Part shown: one piece after another, positions 57,606 through 64,000 of the stretch
Layout of the letters: every line of letters starts with the position of its first letter
Position numbering within the stretch: the first letter of the stretch is position 1
Origin: Marinobacter manganoxydans MnI7-9
Lineage (GTDB): Bacteria; Pseudomonadota; Gammaproteobacteria; Pseudomonadales; Oleiphilaceae
DNA: 64,000 bases
NCBI RefSeq assembly: GCF_000235625.1
Contig: NZ_AGTR01000028.1
Span: 53,562-117,561, forward strand
Reading direction: 5' to 3'
Position numbers and translations under genes: made by a program
Notes under the pieces: generated by a model
What the model was told of the DNA's origin: nothing
The model's input: the letters and a program-made list of their open reading frames with translations, nothing else
The model's database searches: none

Positions 57606-57857
57606 TCACTTCTTGTGGCGGGACCGGAATTGTGCAATCGCCTTCTTGATGGCCTCGGCGGTGTCAGGGTCAACCGACGCGGGCGCCTTCGGCTTGGCAC
57701 GTGGCGTTTTGGCCGGGGTTGCCGGCTCTGGCGGCGCAAACCGTCCTATGAGCTTGGACATGAGGAGTGTCGCGAACACCAGAATAATGAGGAACACGAA
57801 TACAAACCCCATTCCGGCAATCATCAGATCGACGGCTTGTGACATCAGGTCATTCAT
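57606..57857 (-). CDS. oadG: Oxaloacetate decarboxylase, gamma subunit
   Basis: The small membrane subunit that holds the complex together. The 83-aa protein has one membrane helix (about 13-33, GMGFVFVFLIILVFATLLMS), followed by a Pro/Ala/Lys-rich cytoplasmic segment and a charged C-terminus. It is the first gene of oadG-oadA-oadB, 41 bases before oadA. The zinc-binding histidine tail of some OadG proteins is not obvious, though HKK ends it. Confidence 0.85.
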   Translation of the reverse strand: MNDLMSQAVDLMIAGMGFVFVFLIILVFATLLMSKLIGRFAPPEPATPAKTPRAKPKAPASVDPDTAEAIKKAIAQFRSRHKK

Positions 57858-58080
57858 ATCGAACAGCTACCTGTATTGATTTATATTTCTCCCGATCTGT
57901 GCCCGGACTGACCAGTTAGACTAAGGTCTAACACGCTTCCGCGACAATTCGGGGGGCAAAATCCTGCGTAATTTACCGTTTTCAGGGTGCCCGGGCAACC
58001 TGAATGCAAAAATCTATACGGGGTTTCCGAGCGTCGCGGTCCGAAAAGACACGCATTTATACAGACGAAGCAATTCTCAT
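57858..58080 (-). promoter_or_regulatory. Region upstream of oadG
   Basis: A 223-base gap after the dbpA stop that should hold the dbpA terminator and the oadGAB promoter. No gene and no clear hairpin with a T-run were found. Confidence 0.35.
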
Positions 58081-59454
58081 TCAGGCATATCGAACGCGTA
58101 TTTTCCGCCCCTTGACCTTGCCACTTTCGAGCCTGGCCAATGCCTTAGCTGCAAGCGACTTCTCTACCGCGACAAAACACTGATGATCAAACAGATCAAT
58201 CTTGCCGACAGCTTTGCCAGGCAGGCCTGCTTCGCCCGTCAGGGCACCCAGGACATCGCCGGGACGAACCTTGTCTTTGCGACCACCGGCAATGCACAGG
58301 GTCTTCATGGCGGGCACGACCGGTTTCAGCGGCGTCGCCAGGAGTTTCTCTGTGTCTCCCCATGTCACGCTGCGGCCTCTTTCGGACTCGATGCGGGTAA
58401 TCTTGTGCCCCTGGGCCGGCGTGCAGAAGGTAACAGCATGACCCCGCTCCCCTGCCCGGCCGGTGCGCCCGATCCGATGGGTATGCACTTCGGGATCCCG
58501 CGCGGGCTCGGCGTTGATAACCAGGGGCAGAGACTTTATGTCGAGGCCACGGGCAGCCACGTCGGTGGCAACCAGGATGGAGCAGCTCTGATTGCCAAAC
58601 CGCACGAGCACGCTGTCTCGATCCCGTTGCTCCAGATCGCCATGCAAAGGCAGCGCAGAGAAACCCCGCTCACCAAGTTCCGCCGCCATGTCGTCACACT
58701 GCTGTTTGGTGGTGCAGAAAACGATGCAGGACTCGGGCTGACGCTCGGAAAGCAGCGCTACGATGGCATCCGATTTGGAATGTGGCGACACTTCGTAGAA
58801 CAGCTCTTCAATGTCCGGGTTGTCACCGGCTTCCTCGGCCCGAACGTCTACCGGGCTTTTCTGGTACTGCTTGCTCAATTCACGGATGGGCGCCGGCCAG
58901 GTCGCCGAAAACATCATGGTCTGGCGTGATGGCGGAGTCTGGGACAGGATGTCTTCCATCGCTTCCTGAAAACCCATATCCAGCATTCGGTCCGCCTCAT
59001 CAAGCACCACGGTTTTAAGCCGCGCCAGCGAGAGGGTCTGCTTGCGCAGGTGGTCCTGAATCCTGCCCGGGGTACCCACAACAATATGAGCGCCATGGCT
59101 CAGGGACCCGATCTGGGGGCCGATGGCAACACCACCACACAGAGTCAGCACCTTGATATTGTCCCGGGCCCTCGCCAGCTCACGGATAGCTTTGGCGACC
59201 TGGTCTGCCAGCTCACGGGTCGGGCACAGCACGAGCGCCTGAACCGCGAACAGACGGGGATTGAGCCGCTCAACCAGGCTGATGCCAAACGCCGCCGTTT
59301 TTCCGCTACCGGTTTTGGCCATGGCAATGATGTCTTTTCCCGCCAGCCCCGGGGCAATGGCCTTCGCCTGAATCTCCGTGGGTTGGGCAAACCCCAGCTG
59401 GTTAAGGTTCGAGCACATGGCGGTAGACAGGCCAAAGTCGTTAAAAGAAGACAT
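58081..59454 (-). CDS. dbpA: ATP-dependent RNA helicase DbpA
   Basis: A DEAD-box helicase that acts on 23S rRNA during large-subunit assembly. From the chosen ATG (MSSFNDFGLSTAM) it is 457 aa, exactly the E. coli length; an upstream in-frame start at 59541 would add 29 residues and is rejected. Motifs are AKTGSGKT, PTRELADQ, DEADRMLD, SATWP and HRIGRTGR. The C-terminal RNA-binding domain specific for hairpin 92 is seen at the end (GKIDLFDHQCFVAVEKS). It is divergent from the yaiL-like gene. Confidence 0.95.
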   Translation of the reverse strand: MSSFNDFGLSTAMCSNLNQLGFAQPTEIQAKAIAPGLAGKDIIAMAKTGSGKTAAFGISLVERLNPRLFAVQALVLCPTRELADQVAKAIRELARARDNIKVLTLCGGVAIGPQIGSLSHGAHIVVGTPGRIQDHLRKQTLSLARLKTVVLDEADRMLDMGFQEAMEDILSQTPPSRQTMMFSATWPAPIRELSKQYQKSPVDVRAEEAGDNPDIEELFYEVSPHSKSDAIVALLSERQPESCIVFCTTKQQCDDMAAELGERGFSALPLHGDLEQRDRDSVLVRFGNQSCSILVATDVAARGLDIKSLPLVINAEPARDPEVHTHRIGRTGRAGERGHAVTFCTPAQGHKITRIESERGRSVTWGDTEKLLATPLKPVVPAMKTLCIAGGRKDKVRPGDVLGALTGEAGLPGKAVGKIDLFDHQCFVAVEKSLAAKALARLESGKVKGRKIRVRYA

Positions 59455-59560
59455 AGAAGAAAATCCCGGATTCAGCGGAAGCTGGTTATGAAGGCAATAA
59501 TGAGGGCGTATACTAGGCCGAAATGATACCAGAATATGCAACGAAAGAACGGAGTTACTG

Positions 59561-60097
59561 ATGGCATCCCTGCAGGATCAATTGCTGAAGGCCGGCCTTG
59601 CCGACGAGAAAAAAGCCAAGGCCATTCGCAGCGAAAAACGGAAGAAAAGAAAGCAGCAACCCAAGGGGGCTGTGGAAGTTAACGAGGCCGAGACCCGTGC
59701 ACGTCAGGCCCGTGAGGAAAAAGCAGAGCGGGATCGCCAACTCAACCTGGAGCGCCAGCGCGCTGCCGAAAAGAAAGCCATCCAGGCCCAGATCCGGCAA
59801 TTGGTAGAAACCAACCGGCTGGACCGAAGCCGCGGCGAAACCTCCTATCAGTTTGTTCATGACAAAAAGATCAAGAAGCTCTTCGTAGACGACACTATGG
59901 TCGATCAGCTATCCCGCGGCCGCCTGGCAATTGTTTTCGTGAACGATAACTACGAGATTGTGGCGGAAGGTGTTGCCCGAAAAATCATGGAGCGGGATGA
60001 GAGCGCCGTGGTGGTACTTCATGATCGCAAACAGGACGATGCAGGTGAGGATGATCCTTACGCAGGCTACGAAATTCCTGATGATCTTATGTGGTAG
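59561..60097 (+). CDS. yaiL: YaiL-like DUF2058 protein
   Basis: A 178-aa protein of the DUF2058 family, whose function is not established. It begins MASLQDQLLKAGLADEKKAK, has a very basic, coiled-coil-prone stretch (about 20-85), then a globular C-terminal part with YQFVHDKKIKKLFVDDTMVD and IVFVNDNYEIV. Length and motifs match E. coli YaiL. A hairpin GCTGGTTC/GAACCAGC lies about 12 bases after its stop. Confidence 0.88.
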   Translation: MASLQDQLLKAGLADEKKAKAIRSEKRKKRKQQPKGAVEVNEAETRARQAREEKAERDRQLNLERQRAAEKKAIQAQIRQLVETNRLDRSRGETSYQFVHDKKIKKLFVDDTMVDQLSRGRLAIVFVNDNYEIVAEGVARKIMERDESAVVVLHDRKQDDAGEDDPYAGYEIPDDLMW

Positions 60098-60154
60098 CCA
60101 TCCCCGCTGGTTCTGATAGCAATCGGAACCAGCGCACCACCATTGCGTATCACG

Positions 60155-61480
60155 GAGGCTGTAAACCAAATTGTGTAACTGCCCACGACTGAGTAACCTT
60201 TTCAAAAGGATACCATCGTGGGTACGCAATTGGACCAAGAAAAACTCAAAGCCATGGCCACCGAGCTGGCCAAGGACATCAAGTCTGAAAAAGATCTAGG
60301 AGCCCTCACTCAGCAACTGGTCAAGCTCACCGTCGAGACCGCTCTCAACGCCGAACTGGACGAGCATCTTGGATACGAGAAGCATGCTCCTGAAGGCCGT
60401 GGCACTGGCAACAGCCGTAACGGCTATTCTGCCAAGCGCCTGAAGGGCCAGCACGGCGAAGTGGCGATAGAAGCCCCTCGTGACAGGGACGGCTCCTTCG
60501 AGCCGCAGTTCGTCCGTAAAGGCCAGTCCCGCCTGACCCAGATGGATGACCAGATCCTGGCGCTATACGCCAAGGGCCTGAGCACCCGGGATATCGTGGA
60601 CGCCTTCAAGGAGATGTACGACGCGGACATCTCGGCAACACTGGTTTCCAAGGTGACGGAGCGTGTGATCGATCAGGTTCACGAGTGGCAGAATCGCCCT
60701 GTTGATCCGATCTACCCCATCGTCTATCTGGACTGCATCGTTCTGAAAATTCGTCAGGACAAGAGGGTGATCAACAAGTCCCTATATCTTGCCCTGGGCA
60801 TCAACATGGAGGGCCAGAAAGAGTTGCTGGGCCTCTGGCTGGCCGAGACCGAAGGTGCGAAGTTCTGGCTATCGGTACTGACGGAACTGAAGAACCGTGG
60901 TCTGGAGGATATTCTGATCGCCTGTGTGGACGGTCTCAAGGGCTTCCCGGATGCCATTGCGGCTGAATACCCCCAAACCAAGGTTCAGCTCTGCATCGTG
61001 CATATGGTTCGGAACTCGCTGCGCTACGTGTCCTGGAAGGACTACAGGGCGGTTACTGCGGACCTGAAGCAGATCTACCAGTCTGCTACGGAACACGAAG
61101 CCCGGCAGGCGCTGGAGGCCTTTGGCGAACGCTGGGATAGCCAGTACCCTCAGATCTCTCGCTCCTGGCACAGCCATTGGGACAATATGATCACGCTCTT
61201 CGAGTACCCTCCGGCGATCCGGAAGGTCATCTACACCACCAATGCCATTGAGTCACTGAACAGCGTTATCCGCAAAGCGACCAAACGTCGCAAGCTGTTC
61301 CCTACCGATGACTCGGCACTAAAAGTGGCCTTCCTGGCGATCCAGCAGGCATCAAAGAAATGGACCATGCCGATCCGTGATTGGAAGCCGGCATTGAATC
61401 GCTTTATTATCGAATTCGGTGACCGCCTGGACGGCCACCTGTAATGGGGTGGGCAGTTACACAGATTTATTTACAGGCTC
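60155..61480 (+). mobile_element. IS256-family insertion sequence
   Basis: A complete element of 1326 bp. The ends are imperfect inverted repeats starting GAGGCTGTAAAC (left) and, on the other strand, GAGCCTGTAAAT (right), continuing with GTGTAACTGCCCAC in both. The nine bases CGTATCACG occur directly outside both ends (60146-60154 and 61481-61489), a target-site duplication of the IS256 size. It has inserted between the yaiL-like gene and the chemotaxis receptor gene without breaking either. Confidence 0.93.
60218..61444 (+). CDS. IS256-family transposase
   Basis: A 408-aa DDE transposase filling the element. Typical motifs are the N-terminal TVETALNAELDEHLGYEKH, the first catalytic Asp in YPIVYLDCIVLKIRQD, the second in ILIACVDGLKGFPDAI, and the Glu in YTTNAIESLNSVIRKATKRR. 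It is intact and in frame, so the element may be active. Start MGTQLDQEKL is GTG at 60218. Confidence 0.95.
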   Translation: MGTQLDQEKLKAMATELAKDIKSEKDLGALTQQLVKLTVETALNAELDEHLGYEKHAPEGRGTGNSRNGYSAKRLKGQHGEVAIEAPRDRDGSFEPQFVRKGQSRLTQMDDQILALYAKGLSTRDIVDAFKEMYDADISATLVSKVTERVIDQVHEWQNRPVDPIYPIVYLDCIVLKIRQDKRVINKSLYLALGINMEGQKELLGLWLAETEGAKFWLSVLTELKNRGLEDILIACVDGLKGFPDAIAAEYPQTKVQLCIVHMVRNSLRYVSWKDYRAVTADLKQIYQSATEHEARQALEAFGERWDSQYPQISRSWHSHWDNMITLFEYPPAIRKVIYTTNAIESLNSVIRKATKRRKLFPTDDSALKVAFLAIQQASKKWTMPIRDWKPALNRFIIEFGDRLDGHL

Positions 61481-61684
61481 CGTATCACGTTAAAAAACAC
61501 CCGGTAATCATCTGTTACTGTAAAGTTCTGGAATACCCTGCCGTAAACCGCCTTAATATAAGTCAAATAAAATGCACCTTTATCCTTCCTTGCGTATCAA
61601 AATCCCCTCCCCGGCCGTTCGCCGGCGAGAGGCGCTATCGAAGTTGGGCCGGCCACTCTCACATCGTTCAGGGACAAAGCAACA
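61481..61684 (+). promoter_or_regulatory. Region between IS256 and the chemotaxis receptor
   Basis: A 204-base gap that is AT-rich at 61490-61590 and contains the right target duplication at its start. It should contain the receptor promoter, which the insertion may have separated from upstream control sequence. Nothing else is visible. Confidence 0.35.
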
Positions 61685-63541
61685 ATGCGTTTTTCAGAGC
61701 TCTTCAGCAATATGACGATCCGTACCCGGTTGGCCGGAGGATTTGCCATCTTGCTGCTTCTGACCATCCTGGTTGGCGTGGTGGGCGACCGCGCACTGGA
61801 AAGTTACGGCCAACTTTCGAACATCGTGGCCATGCTCGGGCAGGTAAACACCAACCTGACCGAAGCCCGGGTTGAGGAGAAGAACTTCTTGCTGACCGGT
61901 GAGGCGCAGGCTGTTGCGCGGACTCAGGCCCAGGGCGACCGGGTTCTGGAGCTGACCAGTAAGATCAAACCGCTGCTCGTTGCACCCGCAGATATTGAAA
62001 CCTTGGGACAGATTCAGGCAGACGTAAAACAATACCAGCGGCTCATGGGCGAGGTTGAAACCAACATTGATGAACGGGACGCAGCGCTCGAACGCCTTGA
62101 AACCAGTGCCCGCATCTTCGGATCTTCCCTGAAGGCCCACAGCTCTCTGTTCTTTGCCTCCGCCATTTTTGAAGACATGCGCCGCTCGGAACGCAAATTC
62201 CTCATCGAGCAGGACGACGCCAGTGTGAAGGCGTATCTTGAGGACGCGAAAAGAGTCCAGGGCCCCCTGAAATCAGCGGCAATCACTGACGACGAGAAAA
62301 AGCAGATCAATGCAGCGCTCGACACTTACGTCAGCGAATTTCGAGCGGTTGTGGATCTGACCAACACGGGAGAGCAGCTGTCTGATGATATGGTCAGCAC
62401 TGCGAGAAATGCCATCGAGCAGGCTAATGGCCTACGGGCGCTCCAGGCTCAGAAAATGGAGGCTGATCGTGAGCAGGCTTCCTGGTTGATCTTCGGCGCA
62501 ACCGGTATCGCTCTTATTCTTGGCATCCTGATGGCCCTGCTCATTACCCGCGCCATCGTCTCCCCCGTTAACCAGGCAGTGAACATCGCCTCCGAGGTGG
62601 CCTCCGGCAACCTGACCGTAGATATCAAGGCCAGCGGTACCAACGAGATCGGACGACTGATGGCTGCCCTGGCTACCATGGTGACCAGCCTCCGGGAATT
62701 GGTAAGAAGTATTGAGTCGGGGGCGTCCAATATTGCAGCCTCGGCAGAAGAACTCTCAACTGTTACCAGCCAGACCAGCGATGGCATCAATCGTCAGAAG
62801 CAGGAAACCGATCAGGTTGCTACCGCCATGAACGAAATGACCGCAACCGTTAGTGAGATCGCCCGCAGCGCCGAACAGGCCTTTTCCGTGGCCGCCGATG
62901 CGGCCAGCCAGGCCAGCGACGGTGAGCGGGAAGTCCGCGCGACCGTGGATCAGGTCAACAATCTGGCACGCGAAGTCAGCCAGAGCATGGAGACCATCCA
63001 GGGACTCCAGAAAGAAACCGCCAACATCGGGACCGTTCTGGATGTGATCAAATCCGTCGCCGAACAGACCAACCTGCTGGCGCTGAACGCCGCTATTGAG
63101 GCAGCCCGGGCTGGTGAGCAGGGCCGCGGCTTTGCCGTGGTGGCCGATGAGGTGCGCTCTCTCGCACAGCGGACACAATCATCGGCCCAGGAAATCGAGA
63201 CTCTGGTAACGTCACTTCAGAACAGCGCCGGTGACTCGGTGTCCGCGATGGAGTCCAGCACCACCATGGCCTCGAACACCCTTGAACGTGCCACGGCAAC
63301 CGGAACGACCATTGAGCGCATTGCCCGTGCTGTGGAGGAGATCAAACAGTACAACAGTCAGATTGCCACGGCCTCCGAACAACAGACCTCGGTGGCCGAG
63401 GAAATCAACCAGAACATTACCAGCATTCGGGATGTTACCGATCAGTCCGCCGCCTCATCGAACCAGACCGCCAGCTCCAGCAGCGAACTGGCCAGGCTCG
63501 GCAGCGATTTGCAGAATCTGGTCGCGCGATTCTGGCTGTAG
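61685..63541 (+). CDS. Methyl-accepting chemotaxis protein with HBM-type sensor
   Basis: A 618-aa receptor. The first membrane helix lies at about 15-35, and a long helical periplasmic domain of about 235 residues, of the helical bimodular (HBM) type found in organic-acid receptors, follows. [18 protein letters not shown] and [20 protein letters not shown] are the paired HBM-like motifs. The second membrane helix (about 265-290) leads to a HAMP domain, then the signalling domain with the conserved hairpin [20 protein letters not shown] and [15 protein letters not shown]. The ligand is unknown. Confidence 0.92.
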   Translation: MRFSELFSNMTIRTRLAGGFAILLLLTILVGVVGDRALESYGQLSNIVAMLGQVNTNLTEARVEEKNFLLTGEAQAVARTQAQGDRVLELTSKIKPLLVAPADIETLGQIQADVKQYQRLMGEVETNIDERDAALERLETSARIFGSSLKAHSSLFFASAIFEDMRRSERKFLIEQDDASVKAYLEDAKRVQGPLKSAAITDDEKKQINAALDTYVSEFRAVVDLTNTGEQLSDDMVSTARNAIEQANGLRALQAQKMEADREQASWLIFGATGIALILGILMALLITRAIVSPVNQAVNIASEVASGNLTVDIKASGTNEIGRLMAALATMVTSLRELVRSIESGASNIAASAEELSTVTSQTSDGINRQKQETDQVATAMNEMTATVSEIARSAEQAFSVAADAASQASDGEREVRATVDQVNNLAREVSQSMETIQGLQKETANIGTVLDVIKSVAEQTNLLALNAAIEAARAGEQGRGFAVVADEVRSLAQRTQSSAQEIETLVTSLQNSAGDSVSAMESSTTMASNTLERATATGTTIERIARAVEEIKQYNSQIATASEQQTSVAEEINQNITSIRDVTDQSAASSNQTASSSSELARLGSDLQNLVARFWL

Positions 63542-63556
63542 GCTGCTTAAAACAAA

Positions 63557-63588
63557 AGGGGCGGACAACGCTGCCCGCCCCTCTCTTA
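63557..63588 (+). terminator. Rho-independent terminator after the chemotaxis receptor gene
   Basis: A perfect AGGGGCGG/CCGCCCCT stem (63557-63564 with 63575-63582) is followed by CTCTT. It lies between the receptor stop and the convergent small gene and may serve both. Confidence 0.8.
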
Positions 63589-63604
63589 ATCACATCGGCC
63601 CGTA

Positions 63605-63796
63605 TCAATGGAGCTGGTGGCGTTCAAAAATCTCCAGAATCTCCCTCTCCGTCTCCGCAGGCACACTGACTTTCACAACCTTGGCTTCCTCGTCGATAAA
63701 AATGTTGTCACGGGGAATACCAGTAGCAATAAGGTCATCCCAAGTATTCTTGGCCTGGTCGTGATCCTTGTAGCTACCGTTGAGTGTCTTGTTCAT
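63605..63796 (-). CDS. Small stress-type protein, 63 aa
   Basis: The 63-aa protein starts MNKTLNGSYKDHDQAKNTWD with AAAGGAGG upstream, a very strong ribosome site. An in-frame start 8 codons earlier has less support. It contains the pattern DDLIATGIPRDNIFID, as in short general-stress-type proteins that resemble half of the 17M/YflT domain, and ends in a helix (EREILEIFERHQLH). It is acidic and soluble. The role is inferred only from this resemblance. Confidence 0.75.
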   Translation of the reverse strand: MNKTLNGSYKDHDQAKNTWDDLIATGIPRDNIFIDEEAKVVKVSVPAETEREILEIFERHQLH

Positions 63797-63901
63797 GATT
63801 GACCTCCTTTCTGAAAGCAAACTTCCCTACACCTTTAAGGTTAGGTTCGAGAAGGAGGTTTGAGCAAATATTGATCAATCTAAAATTGATCGGGGACAAA
63901 T

Positions 63902-63930
63902 AAAAAACCCCGCGCAAGGCAGGGTTCTTT
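63902..63930 (-). terminator. Probable terminator at right edge
   Basis: An AACCC/GGGTT stem (63906-63910 with 63922-63926), extended inward with one mismatch, is followed on the minus strand by TTTTTTA. It would end a minus-strand message coming from beyond the window. Confidence 0.65.
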
Positions 63931-63937
63931 ATTTGAT

Positions 63938-64000
63938 ATGGCGCGGCTGGGAGGATTATTCGGGCCTTAGGCCCTCACCCCTTCGGGGTCGCCGTCGCGT
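63938..64000 (-). repeat. tRNA-3'-end-like repeat element
   Basis: On the minus strand this reads as a CCA-ended stretch with CCCAGCCGCGCCA, like the 3' end of a tRNA, but the T-arm (GTTCGAATC) is replaced by CCCGAATAATCC and cannot fold. It contains GGGCC/GGCCC and CCCC/GGGG short inverted repeats. The element continues past the window. I judge it a dispersed repeat derived from a tRNA end, with moderate certainty. Confidence 0.5.

Noticed and set aside
63938-64000. A functional tRNA at the right edge
   Set aside because: The T-loop is missing and the acceptor strand cannot be paired within the visible sequence.
1-64000. CRISPR arrays, rRNA genes and known defence systems
   Set aside because: No regularly spaced direct repeats, no rRNA sequence and no cas or restriction genes were seen on reading both strands.

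Overview
The window is a stretch of a gammaproteobacterial chromosome. The conserved order gyrA-serC-pheA, the sbp-cysTWA sulfate operon, the imuA-imuB-dnaE2 mutagenesis cassette and an oadGAB sodium pump, together with protein sequence style, point to Marinobacter or a close marine relative. This assignment is inference, because no rRNA or complete tRNA lies in the window.

Layout. 1-5.7 kb: housekeeping genes on the minus strand (pheA cut by the window edge, serC, gyrA, purU). 5.8-13.9 kb: ggt, a small thiamine-binding-type gene broken by an in-frame TGA, a second-type FtsH protease, a ZIP metal transporter, a universal stress protein and a Lon-like protease. 14.0-17.9 kb: cysA, cysW, cysT and sbp for sulfate uptake. 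18.1-20.6 kb: a GCS2-type carboxylate-amine ligase overlapping an AstE/aspartoacylase-like metallohydrolase.

20.7-44.6 kb is the unusual part: a tightly packed, minus-strand, ten-gene cluster of about 24 kb. In transcription order it encodes a 198-aa unknown protein, a giant 3275-aa beta-rich protein (DUF6603-like in its C-terminal half), three unknown proteins of 678, 320 and 1264 aa, a 1281-aa Asp-box propeller protein, a TauE/SafE-type membrane protein, a 104-aa disordered protein, a 409-aa Asp-box protein and an M15-type peptidase like phage cell-wall enzymes. Genes touch or overlap by a few bases almost throughout, so they are probably one transcription unit. None of the large proteins shows a signal peptide. 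I know of no described function for this set; it is the best candidate for an undescribed system here.

45-48.4 kb is accessory: a LysR regulator divergent from a glyoxalase-family gene, a GNAT acetyltransferase, and two toxin-antitoxin pairs (yefM/yoeB and ccdAB). 48.6-54.4 kb: phhB, then the SOS mutasome operon under a near-perfect LexA box, with imuA carrying an apparent 1-base frameshift. 54.4-64 kb: oadB-oadA-oadG, dbpA, a yaiL-like gene, an intact IS256-family element with a 9-bp target duplication, a chemotaxis receptor, a small stress-type protein, and at the right edge a terminator followed by a tRNA-3'-end-like repeat.
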